Source: Hypomesus transpacificus (Eukaryota; Chordata; Actinopteri; Osmeriformes; Osmeridae). Taken from it: a stretch of 64,000 bases of DNA. Under the pieces are notes generated by a model, which was not told where the DNA came from, searched no databases, and saw only the letters and a list, made by a program, of their open reading frames with translations. Each line of letters begins with the position of its first letter. Position 1 is the first letter of the stretch. Of the stretch, positions 29,951 through 42,200 are shown piece by piece. The stretch spans positions 5,905,944 to 5,969,943 of the forward strand of contig NC_061063.1 in assembly GCF_021917145.1 (NCBI RefSeq), written 5' to 3'. Both the position numbers and the translations under genes were made by a program.

Positions 29951-31950
29951 GGTCACTGATATGATCTGATAATATATCAATCAATTATTATGAATGTTTG
30001 TAGTGCAAGTTATGTAGCATTACAATACTTTTTAAGTATGACACAGGTGCACATTCAGGTGTATGTTTACTTTGAGTGAGGCTATTTCACAAGGCCAGTT
30101 TGTGTTTGGCTAAAGATAGCCATCTGGGATTCACCTTGCATGACCCATACGCCTGACACTGAGAGATCCTGTCAAGTTGGTGGCACATGGCTTCACTGTG
30201 TTGATATTACTGTAACTTGTTCCTACAGTAACGGTTGTATGCAACGACAATTGTAGTGTTTGGTTCACTCCTCGTGAATGCTCAGCTATGTACAAAATGC
30301 ACGGGAGACAAGATCCGGCTAACGTATAGGTCGCCAATTTAATCTTATCTCGTCGACTTGCTACTTGTCGAGAGAAAGAAGGATATTCAACGACAGATGA
30401 AACATGACATGTCGGTCTCTAGGCAATCCAGTTTGGAATAGCGGTTCTTATCCAGCTTTCCATCTTTGCAAGCGATGAATGTTTGACTAACTACTGAAAT
30501 TAGCATTTTGAGAAGCAATACCTATGGGAGACACAATAAATGATACTGGTTAAATAGGCTTTAGTTTTGGAAAAACTGAATGGGGAGAGGTATTGTCTTG
30601 AAAATGCATATCTCGGTTGCGCAGAAAAGATGTGCCGACCTTTTTGCGTGTCCTCTGGTGGATGTATAACTGCAAAGCGTGATGGGAAGGGAGGATTTTG
30701 TTGTGGCATTTCCCCAGTGCCTTACCGCCACCTTTTGTAAATCTAATGTATGTACAACAAATGTCTGAAGAACAGCTGAACCAATGCTGTGGCAATTAAC
30801 CTAGTTACTGAAATAATATATTCACTCAATAATTGAAAAAATAATGAAACCGACACATTAAGATAGGTTCAATCCCATAGATGCCCTAATGTAGTTGTAT
30901 TAGGTGTTCTCAATAGCCTTCTCCCCAGCTTTCTCAATGCTGCCTTGCATGTAGCGAGAACAGGGGTCTTCTAGCCCACGATAAACCCACTGGGGGCTGC
31001 TCTTCAGGGTGCCGCAGCAGGAGTCTCACTGGCTCTGGATCTTTGGCTTACATCCACAAGAAGATCTTAGAAAAATGCAGCAGTCAGACTGAGGGCCTCA
31101 AATAGACGGTGGCCCCAGTTTTCAAAGGTCTCTTTAATCTATTCTTAACAATAACGGGTTCAGATATGCGATAACGTGACATGCTCACTGCTCTTGTCTT
31201 CCATTTTATAGATTAAACGAGTCATTTCCCCCCACAGAAATAAACAGTTTTGAACTCATGTTATTTTGTGCAACAATGTGTTTGGATAAATTATTCAAAA
31301 ATAAATTATTCTGAACTAAATCCAAATGGATATGTGAAATTGCATGTCTCTTCATAAACAGTGAATTACTTATAGTATATCCCATAGATGATATCTATGG
31401 TAAACCCCCACAGTCATCACCGGTGTTTTTGGTCATGGACCAACTAGCATACCCGTTTATGCGCATTCCTCCCCAGGGCAAGACTACCTTCTAGTGGTTC
31501 TTTGATGATACTGCACAGATATTGTGTGTCCAGGATTAGTTTGCGGTTTACCAGGAGAGACTATTAATTAGGGCAGGCCTGCTCTCATCTGCTGAGATTG
31601 CACAAGGCAGAGCCGAACATTCATTCATGTACCTGCTACTACGCAACAGCTTTTCATGAATGCAAAAATGAGTTAAATATATTTATCCTCAATACATGAT
31701 TGTACATGAAAATAAGATTCCCAGGCCTCACATTGTCTGGTTGAATGGTTCATAGTGAAGGTATACAGTTAAGGTTGTCACATCTTACACGGTTGTTTAA
31801 CACCTGCTTTTGTTTTAAAAATACTTTGCAACTACTTAATCTTTGACCTCTCTGGTCTACTTAACTCCATATGTTGCTAAACATTCAACTGATCCTCATT
31901 CTAACATCCCTAATAATGTCCCCCTTGTCAACAGATGGGCTTACTCAATT
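29951..31950. other. cox6b promoter side and spacer to the pentraxin gene
   Basis: The cox6b 5' UTR probably extends to about 30.3 kb. Beyond it the sequence holds no recognised gene. A short minus-strand open stretch near 30898-31030 is discussed as a finding. AT-rich sequence without structure follows. Confidence 0.4.
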
Positions 31951-34326
31951 CTGTAAGAGTTTTATTAAAAACATTGACTTATTTACAAGTATTTGACATG
32001 CTTTAGTGCATTTCTGACTCTTTCAAGTTTTAAAATTCAGCATACAATTTTGGCTTACACACAGGGAAGGGACTGTCGACCAGATAAACACACTTCAGTT
32101 AATGAAGGGAAAAGAAACAATGGTTACACCAAAGGTACTGAAAGAAAAGTAGAAGAACAAAACTACTGAATTTGTCTGAACATAGAGGTCAGATTTACAC
32201 CAAAGGCGAGATAAGCAAAAATACACTCAACAGGTATCTAACTTTTGTACAACTGTCATTAGGATGGAAACAACCATCTCTACATGTTATGGTTCCATTG
32301 TAAGCATTTTGACATTCAATTTTAAGAAGGTATTATGTTTTACATAAAAATGTAAATGAAAAGTGTCATCCATTTGGCCCACTATCAGAAGAGGAGAAAA
32401 GGAGAATTAATTTTTCAGGGCTCATCTTGGCATCCAACTCAAAGTATTTTCAGACACTACACACAGCTAATATTGTATTCCACAAAGCTCTTCCATTAAC
32501 GGTATCTTCACTAAGAAACTAGCGTGTATTGCAGATGTTTTGAATCCATTGTTTGCAGCCAGGGAACACGTCCACCCGAGAGTCTTTTAGCTATCACCAT
32601 GGCAACAACATTTTTTACTTCCATCTTCGGTGTACTGACTTTAGGATGATCGAAACAGTCCAAGCTTCATACATTGTCATGGTGGATGGGGGAGGGGGGT
32701 GAAAAGCAAAATGGAATTGACACATATAACAGGCTTAACTTTAGACAAAAAAAGCACACATTTTATATTTACATGTCCATAAAACTTATTTACATTCTTA
32801 TATTTTTAGTAAATAATCAGTGTATCTTTTGGTGTTTAGTAACCATCTTGACATGTATACAAAAATGCAATTACAATTCAAAAATATGAACAAAAATACA
32901 TCCTTCAATAGTGGAACTAATAAGTGCTTTAAAGACATTTACAGTAGCATCAAATACCAGCAAAGTGTGTGTTTCTGTGCATGTGTCCAAACAGACTTGA
33001 GTGCATGTGAGTGTGTGCATGTGATTGGTGGATTCAGTGTGTGTGTAAAGCAGGGGCAGGAGACCGACAGCACAGGAATAGTCTGGATCAAAGCTTGCCA
33101 GCTAAATCCCACCATAAGCCACCGGTTACCATGGAGAGGTCAGTATTACCCTGGACCTCCTGACAGCTAGTTATCCTGTATTTATGAGGACTGCGGCCCA
33201 CATGATGTCACACCTGACAATGTTAACCGTGCTCTTACATAAAGATACCTTCAGCCGCCATTACACTGACAGACAATCTGTCGTATTGCAACAAGAAATG
33301 ACATCTCAAAAATGACATACCCCAACATCATCTAAATGTAAAATAATAAAACACAGTATATCCATACAAAAAACAAATACAATGTTTTTTCCCCACTGTA
33401 TTTAGAAAACTGTCAGACCAAAGCACCGGCAGCTATTTGCAAAGCAACTACAAAATGACATTTGTTATGGTAACTCGGGTGAAGCATCGGCAACTTTATA
33501 AGTGTGCAGATATGTTAAGTAGAAAATAGGCCTCTAAAATGTCTGTGTGCAAAGTAGAGCAGTACTGGCCCCTGGCTCCAGGACGGACTTGGGAACTTGG
33601 AGTTCTAAAACCAACCCGTTTCTGAACAACAGCCCATCATGCTTCTGTACATAAACCCCCCCAAAAAGCCTTTCATAGTCTTCTCTCACATTCAACAGTC
33701 CAAACATTTGTAAAGTGTATTGTGTTCTTATGGTGGGTGCAGTCAAGTTAAGAGACCAGTAGTCCCCTCCAGACTGTTGTTCATTTGAACAGTATTGAAT
33801 TCTTCATCTATACCTCACCCTTACATCCCGGTGTGAAGTGTCAGCATAGCTAATGAAGAGTCTCGCTAATGCCAGGGCATAGAGGGATCCGTTTTAAGAT
33901 GGCGAATCCTCTTACCTGCCTATGGTGGCAGCAGTCTTGACAACAACATTGAACTCGGCCTTTGCTTGGTTGTTCCGCACTGCCTCTGCTGTGCTTGGCA
34001 GTAAGGGAGGAGAGGAAAGAGGGTTGAACGGAGGTAGGAGCAAGAAATGGAGAGAGGGAGGAGAACGAAGAGGAAAGGAAAGTAAAGGGAATAGCAAGAA
34101 ACCCAAACCAACTCCACGCTGCTGTTGCAGAAGGCCGGCACCTTCTCGGTTGCTAAGGGCCGGCTATCGTCCTCGCAACGGGCTGTGCAGAGCCCTTATT
34201 GGCCAACTTAGTCATCCTGTGGACGCCAGGGGACTCAGGGCAGAGGTGGGCAAAGTCAGAGTCAGTTTATGGTGGCAGTATAGGGCATCTCCAGTTCTCC
34301 CTGGTAGAATGGCAGGGTATTAGTTC
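31945..34326 (-). other. Neuronal pentraxin 3' UTR
   Basis: About 2.4 kb without coding potential after the stop at 34329-34327. AATAAA on the minus strand at 31966-31961 is the proposed main poly(A) signal. Long 3' UTRs are common in neuronal genes; the exact end is inference. Confidence 0.45.
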
Positions 34327-37300
34327 TTAGTGGCAAGGGTCAAAGGGGTACTTGGTAACCCCACCATGTAACTCCACCACAGCCTCTGTCCATGTGATGA
34401 TATCACCGGTCAGGTGACCTCCACAACTGGCCTGACTGAAGATCTCATTGTGCGTCAGAACCCGTGACCAGAATTGAAGGTCAGACATCTCTCCCACAAA
34501 GGACTGGGTAGCATCAAAGCGTCCACCCAGCGTGTCCTGTTGAACAAAAGACAGGTTTGATTTATTTACAGCAAACCTGTGAGATAAAGATTGTCATACT
34601 TTGCTTTTTACTGTGATCTGTGTACTTTCTTGAGCACCAAATATGAATGGACAATTTATTCACAAAAGTAAGTAGCAAAACAGAGATAGTTCAATGCTTT
34701 ATATGGAAATTGCTTTCCCACAATCCAAAAGGTCTTACCTGAAAATGTAAACAACCAAATCAACCTGAGTATAATTCAGTTCAAACATTGGGTGAAAATT
34801 GAGAGTGACAGTTCTGTTCTGTACCTGCTCTTGCCCGAGGATGAAGACCCCTCCAGGCTTGATGGGGTGCCAGGCTGAGAGGTTCTCCCCTGACCCCCTC
34901 TTCACCCCGTCCTGGTAGGCTTCCCACAGGCCGTCCCTCGTCGTCCAGGTGATGCACAAGTGGTGCCACTTCCCATCCGTCAGAGAGATGGGCAGCGTCA
35001 CAGCCTGCATGATAAATACATACAATTGGGCACCAGTTGCAAATCATAAGGCACAGGGGGCGTTGCTAGACATAAAGCTCATACTTGGGCTCAGACCCCT
35101 CATATTTTTTTTTCTTCCAAGTTTGCGTGGTGGCACCGTGGGTGGCGACCTCTGTTCATGTCACCCGGCCCCAGCCCCGGCCCCGGCCCCAGCCCCGGCC
35201 CCGGCCCCAGCCCCAGCCCCGGCCCCAGCCCCAGCCCCAACCCCAGCCCCAACACCAAGACCATGTGTTTCTAACTCCTGGGTCTCTCCTTTCTGCAAGA
35301 CAAGGCAGGCTAAGCTGCTTTCCTAGTCCTGTGGTCTTATTTCATTAGCGAGGATGAGGAAGCGAGGACAAGCTACTGCGTTGCAAGGCCAAGGAAGAGG
35401 TGAGAGCAGGCAGCAGCTGAACTGTGACTGTCACACAGACGCACCTAAGGAACAGGGTTTAAGTCCTTCTCTCACCCTGATTGGATGAGAGCTGGGGAGT
35501 GTCATCTGCCATGCAATGTGGCACTCTTTGTACAGACCATTGGTTTTCCATTTGTATTTGCCAATGAAATAACTGCTAAAATTGTAACAAGGCTCTGCTG
35601 TCATTTAAATAATACATCAGCACATAAAATGCTTTCAACATTGTGGGACATGCTCACTTCCCTTGCTTAGATGTATTTTACCTTGTCATTGATCAGTAGC
35701 TCCATGGGGTTGTTGCCCCATTCAATCAGCACTAGCTCGTTGGCCTGGCCAGGTACGGAGTAGGAGAAGGGTGTGCCCAGACCCGGGCCAGAGCCGCCCT
35801 TCAGCCACAGGCACACGGTCAGGGCAAATATCTCATTGAGCAGGGTCCTCTTCACCCTTCCGTACATGTAGTTGGTCCTCATGGGGAAGCCGATCTGGAA
35901 GGCGTCTGGACTCTTCGGCTTCTTGCGGCCACCTGGAGGAGCCACATCAGAGCAGAAGTGACTGGTTAGGTGGAGAAAGAGGGTGCCCAACCTGGGGATA
36001 TGGGCAGCTAATGTAGGAGATGCCCTTCCAAGATAGATAGGAAAGACACTACATTTACATTTAGTAATTTAGCAGACACTCTTATCCCGAGCGACTTACA
36101 GTAAGTACAGGGACATTCCCCCCGAGGCAAGTAAGGTGAAGTGCCTGCCCAAGGACACAACGTCATTTGGCATGGCAACCTTCAGATTACTAGCCCAATC
36201 CCCTAACCACTCAGCCATCTGACTTCTACACTACCAGCATACATACACAGCTAGTGTGGGAGAGACCCTACTAGGATAGATTGGCAGATAGTGTAGGAGA
36301 GAACTTACCAGGCTCAGTGTTCCTGTTGTGCAGGTGACTGAAGACCGTGTCCAGTTTAGCGTGGCCCACTCCCCCACGGACAGGAGGTCTGGCTGGAACA
36401 GGTTTGCTGCCATAGGGAGGTCTGGGGTGATGGTCTGTGTCACTACCATGGTGTCCACCATTGTCACGGTGATCATCGTGATGATCATCATGGTGACCAG
36501 GGCCTTGGTCACTGCCATGGTGGTCATTGTGATGGTCATCGTGGTGGCCAGGTCCTTGCTGGTTGTTGTGGTGACCGGGACCATGGTGGTCGTCACGGTG
36601 ACCAGTGGCATGGTGGTCATCGTGGTGACCAGGGCCGTGGTGATCATCATGGTGATCATTGTGGTGGTCGTCATGGTGACCAGGGCCATGGTGATCATCG
36701 TGGTGATTGTCATGACGGCTGTGGCTGCGGTCATAATGGCGGTCATAGTGTCGATCATAGTGATGGTCGTCATGGTGACTATTGTGACGATCCTGGTGGC
36801 GATCATGGTGGCGATCATGGTGTCGGTCGCCATGATGATCGTCATGATGATCGTCGTGGTGATCGTCATGATGGTCATCGTGGTGATCATCATGATGGTC
36901 ATCGTGGTGATCATCATGGTGATCATCATCGTGATCATCATGGTGGTCATCGTGATGGTCGTCATGGTGACCATTACCATGGTTGTCATGGTGATCGTCA
37001 TGGTGACCAGGGCCATGGTTTCCCCCATGGTGATTGTGTAGTTGTTCCTCCAGGGCATTAATCTTTCTCTGGAGCAGGTCCCTCAGTGAGCTGGAGTAGG
37101 AGCTAGAGGAGTTCCTGGCCTGGGGAGGGACAGAAAGAATTAAGAGAAGGCGAAAGAGAGACTCGAGAAAGGCTTGAGAATACAGTTGACTACCTTCTGA
37201 AGGTTGCAGAATTTGTGTCCCCCCCTACAATTCCAGAGAGCGAAATGGAAGACCAGGCCTAGCCATAGTGGTTAAGCATTATTACATTTAAATTTGTCCC

Positions 37301-39283
37301 CTCCCTAGCTGTCAACCTTCTTCCTCTCTTTCCTTTAATTTCAAATCCGGCTTTGCCCAGTGCCAACTAATGCCCCCGATGAATAGCTCATCAACTTGGA
37401 TTTAGCTAATTGCTTGTGAGTGTGGCTAGCACCCTTGGATGCTAGCCTGGCTACCTGTGGCGTAGACATCCTGTTAAAGGTAGGAGTGACAGAGGCAAAT
37501 CCCAGCTTTGCTGTATTTGTCTAACACCTTGGTAAGAGTGAAAAGATTTTTGGCAACACTTTCTATGAAAGAGCCTCATGTACCTGCAGTGTTTAAGTTG
37601 CAGCCAGAGTAATTCACATTCAAACGAAAGGGTGAAACACTTTGGTGACCTATATTGACAGCTAGCAACCCTTTTATTTACCCAAGATGTCAAGGTAATA
37701 CATGTTACATACATAAAATATATAATTTTACAACAAAGGAACATTTTCCAAATACTTTATCATACAGTGATTTCATTTTAATTTTAGCCCAAACATCCTG
37801 TGTTAGTTTATACACCCTCCAAATGGTTCTGCATTTTCAATTTGATTTAATCAATCAATTTTAAGACCAGTTAAGGTACTACCGGTTTTTCCATGAATGA
37901 AATAGAGACTTAGTTGTGGAAGTGCCTTCGTCATAAGCTTACTGGTAAGATTGGTTTGGTTCAGCCCCGTACTGTACATCCAGAACCAGGCATTACTGTC
38001 TTTGTGGTCTCAAGCACGCAGGTTGACTAGTCAGAACCGCCAAACGCATCATCCGCTTTCATAAACACAGTCTCTAAAGGTCATCCAGGGTTAATTAGTT
38101 AACAAACTTAGGCCGTCCTATGAAGAGGGATGTAGCAGTGGCACAACACAGATGGAGAGACAGACCGGAAGGGTGTGATGAAGAACAAGAGAGAGAATGT
38201 TATCCATTCTGCTATCCATTGTTCCTGGGAATCAAAAGAACGACAAACAGCTGGTTCGCTTCCAAGAAGAGGTTAAGCTGACGGATGAAAAGCAGGCCGT
38301 TTCCAACTGACACCACCCGACCCACAAGATTCCCTTATTAAACTTTGTTCCCATGACAAACACCACAGAACATGAGCCATGTATATATATTTCGATGGTT
38401 TCTACCAAAATGGCGGGGGGGAGTCCCTCAAAATCCATATAGATCCCAGCACGTTAGATCAATTGGCTGATGATCCTTAACCCTACTGTTCATGTGTTCC
38501 CACACTCACCTGCAAGTTCTCCAGCCTCTCCTTCAGGGTCTGGAGGGTCTTGCCTGTCTGCTCAGCAGAAAAGGCCCCATGTTTGCTACCACTGTGGGAC
38601 CCCGTCCCCCGGTGGTGTGGGTCTGGCCGGTGGCCATTATGGGGGTAGTGGGAGTCCGTGTGGTGGTCGGTGTCATGGTAGGAGTGGTGAGAGGAGCCCG
38701 GGTGGTGCGAGCTATGGTGCGACGATGGCCCATGATGGTCCTCGTGGTCGTCGTGGTGACCAACCCCGCGACCAAAGCCCTCGCAGAGAGTGAGCTTGGC
38801 CGTCAGCTCTCGGATGGTCTCCCTCTGGTCCAAAATGGTCTCCTTCTGCCGCACCAGGCTCTCCCGCAGGTGCAAGATGGTGGATTTAGCCTCGTCCGAC
38901 ATGACTCTCCGTGTGCCGCCATTAGCAGCCCCTCCCACAGGACTGTGGTGCCCGTTACTGTGGCCGTTACCATGGACGTTACTGCTGGGCCCGTGTGCTG
39001 TCCCGTGTGCTGTTCCATGTGCTGTTCCGTGTGCTGGCCCGCCCGGTGTAAAACAGCTGGGATCTGCTTCCGGTGGGATTGGGGTGCAGACAAATTTGGG
39101 GCTGATGCCGTAGTCATACTCTAACCCTGGCACACTACCTCCCACTGTAGAGAAGGACAGGAGACAGTGGAGGAGCAAAGAGAGGAATGGGAAGGAGGGG
39201 AGGATGTGCCTTGTGAACAGGCCTGTCCGGCGGGTGTATCCTGAGGACAGAGACACTTCTAATGGATGGACGGATCTCGCCAT
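34327..39283 (-). CDS. nptx1l: Neuronal pentraxin (NPTX1-like) with His/Asp-rich expansions
   Basis: Secreted synaptic pentraxin; family members cluster AMPA receptors at excitatory synapses. Five coding exons, in transcript order: 38510-39283, 36309-37119, 35682-35932, 34825-35004, 34327-34536; 741 aa against about 430 usual. The ATG at 39283 has a strong context (AAG before, G after) and is followed by a hydrophobic signal segment (FPFLSLLLHCLLSFS). Then come a conserved N-terminus (ISPKFVCTPIPPEAD), a coiled coil with QKETILDQRETIRELTAKL, a second coiled coil (SLRDLLQRKINALEEQL), and the C-terminal pentraxin domain from about 535. The pentraxin signature HLCITWTT is intact, as are INDK, GQEQDTLGGRFDATQSFVGE and calcium-site-type residues. 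The excess length is two His-rich inserts: exon 1 (about 85-130 and 170-235) and exon 2 (about 286-490). Family membership is certain; the exact paralog symbol is tentative. The middle exon has no in-frame Met, so ORF finders miss it. Confidence 0.93.
35165..35250. repeat. CCCCGG/CCCCAG hexamer array in pentraxin intron
   Basis: About 14 hexamers of CCCCGG and CCCCAG type with a few CCCCAA. On the gene's sense strand they read as GGGGCC and GGGGCT repeats. They lie in the intron between exons 35682-35932 and 34825-35004. Four-G runs spaced by two bases are a strong G-quadruplex pattern. Confidence 0.9.
36050..36224 (-). mobile_element. tRNA-derived SINE with lost box B
   Basis: On the minus strand it starts AGTCAGATGGCTGAGTGGTT, which has a good pol III box A (TGGCTGAGTGG). 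It ends in TAAGTCGCTC, GATAAGAGTGTCTGCTAAAT and a short ACTAAATGTAAATGT tail shared with LINE 3' ends. The expected box B segment (GGTTCGATTCC-like) is deleted: the text passes directly from AAGGTTGCC to ATGCCAAATGACG. It is inserted in the same orientation as the pentraxin gene, in the intron 35933-36308, and is probably transcriptionally dead. Confidence 0.75.
36421..37062 (-). repeat. Coding tandem array for HHDD-type repeats in pentraxin exon
   Basis: Within exon 36309-37119 the sense strand is built of short CACCATGACGAT-like units. The protein reads HHDDHHDD, with HHGPGHHDD spacers and RHYDRHYD and RHHDRHQDR variants. I translated all 270 codons of the exon and found no stop. Histidines number about 80 over about 205 residues. 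Confidence 0.95.
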
Positions 39284-42200
39284 CTTTGGCTGTTGCGGAA
39301 GTTTCTCTTCTCAAGGGAAAGTCCTTCTGAGTTTTACTTTGAGTGGAATGTGCACCATGAGGGCCGGTTATTTGTGGTAGATTGCAAGCCAGCGTAATGC
39401 ATGTCAATAACACTAATAATCGCCCCACTCTCCAAGACAATTCTGTTCCTCACAGACACGTAAACACAAAGGACAGTTTTACAAAGAACGCACAGAGGAC
39501 CTGTTGTCTCTGCCAAGAGCCTCAGTCATCCATCCTTGAGCTGCTTAATCAAGCTAGGCCCCTTGTCTCCATGCCAGATGGGGCCAGATGCTTCAATCAC
39601 CCTTATCTTCCTCCTCCGCTCTGGGTAGGTGGGGGGGGGGGGGGGGCACCAGCGTCAGTCTGCTTTAGGTGATTCCTGTCCCTGGGCGCTGGTCCAGTCA
39701 GTCTCCTGCAGATGTGTTGTGTGTTCCTCAGACAAAGGAATCCTTTTATCCAGGGTTTCCAACCACCCAGGAGGTCCCAAGATGATTTGACCTACCTTGG
39801 AAGACAAAGACAACACATTAAAGTACTGAAAGTTTTTGTTATTTTTATGATGATTAAAAACTAGATTGGTACAGCTCAGTGGTAAAGCTTCAAGGTCCAA
39901 ATTCGCCTTACACGTTGCTTCGGATACATTTTTGTTCTAGATTAAGACATTAGATAACCATGTTATGATTGGGCCAGACATTCTTAAGATCACCAGAGAT
40001 AGAGAACATGTTCCACAGTGTGGGCAACCGCCCACACAATGTCTCATGCCGTTACCTGTAATCATGAGTGGAAATGTGTTGACACTTCATGGTCAGTGAA
40101 TTGATCAAGGCGACTGTAATGCAGCCCAGTGAAGGGGGAGAGGGGTGTCAGCTACAGTAGCTTTATCACAAGCAACTCAACTGAAATGATTGAGTCAAGA
40201 AGTCTGGTATCTGAGAGACAGATTGATGACTTTAATTATAGTTCCAAGTTCCACAGTCTGTTGTAATATAATAACACAATCATGCAGGGGAAGGAGGAGG
40301 ATGTGTGTGAATTGGTGCAGGATTACAGCTCGTATGACCAGGGTCTCTCACAATGTGACTCTCCTGTATGAAGGCTACCATTACACAACAGATGGGTCTA
40401 AAGTAAAACTGTCACACTGTATGAGGATAGACCTTGTTACATAGAGCCAATAAAGAAAGGGTTCATTTCACCATGGTAGGGTGATGAGGGCGATGAGGAT
40501 CTAAAGAACAATAGTCCCGAGGTAAAGAAGTGAGCAGTCCCAAGGTAACTCCCGTTTTAACAGAATTCTCTCCCTCCCAAGGTTGGCAGACTAATAGGAT
40601 TTGTGGATTACTCACTGGAGGGAACTGACCAGCTAACTTCACAAAGTCAACGCCCTATCCCCCTCCCACGTGTCTGAGGGGGGAGCATCTCTCCATCTGT
40701 GAAATCACCTGGCCAATCCTTTTGCCAGCCAGCCAACCAGCCAGCCAACCAGCCAGCCAGCCCTGGACAGGCCTGTCTCTATCTGTCTTAGCTGGCTGTA
40801 TCCATGTCTCACTGCTTAAGGATATTTAGTCTTCTCAACCCGTGCCCTCTATCCTCCCTCATGTGACCAGGCTGGCAAGTTGACTGGAACAATGACGTGG
40901 TATGTTTGCTGAACGTGACTGAAGTTCACCAGTGAAACTGACTTCCGATGACATTAACAGAAGTATTAAAATTAAAGGATGATGCATGGAGGCATGCACA
41001 CACACATTCCTACGAAATGTACCAAGACATGATGACATCATGGCTAAAGGTGAGGCAAGGGTCATGACCGACGGATGCAACCTGAGCGATTAAAAAAAGT
41101 TTACTTTTAGCCCCAGGGGCAGGAAAAGCATTCTGAAGTGAAGATGAGAGGTCAGTTTACACTGTGATGACAGAACACAAACGCAAAGCTCAACCCCGTT
41201 TGTTTAATTTTTACAATAAACAAATCGGAGCATTTCCAACCAACCAAACACACTGAGAAACTATCTGCGACTGCAGCCGAGTACATACATTTCCATGATG
41301 TGCAAAACATTGTCTGCAACACCCTGATTTGACATTCAAAGTATCTCATTGACTTCTTAACTGTGTATACTGCACAATGCCCCACTTGTCTCTCACTATT
41401 GAGACCGTTAGTTGTCCTTTAAATGACAGCAGGGATTCCGTATTGCAGGGGAAGAAGGGTCTCCTAAGTACATGCCAGTGCTTAGCCGAAGACAAAGCAG
41501 GGTGGTGTGATGCATATCCACAGCAACAACCATGTGACCATCACAGGTACCCTCACACACTCTCCATCCACCAGGATCCAAACACACAGTATGTGTAGAT
41601 AAATAAGTATTTCATAAGTAATAGGCTAGGATAAGCATCTAACACTTGTGGTTGGGACCTGACTTTGTTTCTGTTCAGTTATCAGTTTAGTTGGTCTCTG
41701 TTGGCCCACGGCGATGATATCATCCCACAGGTGAAATAAAAACCCTGTTTAAACCCTGTGACACCTGATAGAGATGGTAAACACAGCCACAGAAAACGGG
41801 TTAGGCTTATCCCTAAACACCAAGCTTTTTCAGTGCAAACAAATACAATTGAATGATAAATTTACATTTCTAAATGTAACAAGTCAGACTACTTTTCAGG
41901 CGTATGAACTCAAACACCTGTACTTGTACAATTTACTCAAGTACATATATTTTGTCATAAGTTTCTCATGATGCAAACCTCAATATCTCCTCAGGACTGA
42001 CTAAACTAAATATACAGACTTAACTAATTCAAATTTACAAACACAGGACAGTAGACGTTTGAGTGTTACAAAGGAACTGAATGCGTAATAATTATTTAAA
42101 GGGAGAATGTGTTTGCTTACCTTCTTGCAAGCTTTCCCAAGATGGTTAGTCCATCGCAAACACGGATCAGATTGAAAAGGATTTACCTCAGGAAGATAAT

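Noticed and set aside
36328-37041. 237-codon plus-strand ORF and 275-codon minus-strand ORF rich in Met, Val, Ile and Thr
   Set aside because: Both are other-frame readings of the pentraxin HHDD repeat. The short repeat unit lacks stops in several frames. Splice phases and homology select the His/Asp frame.
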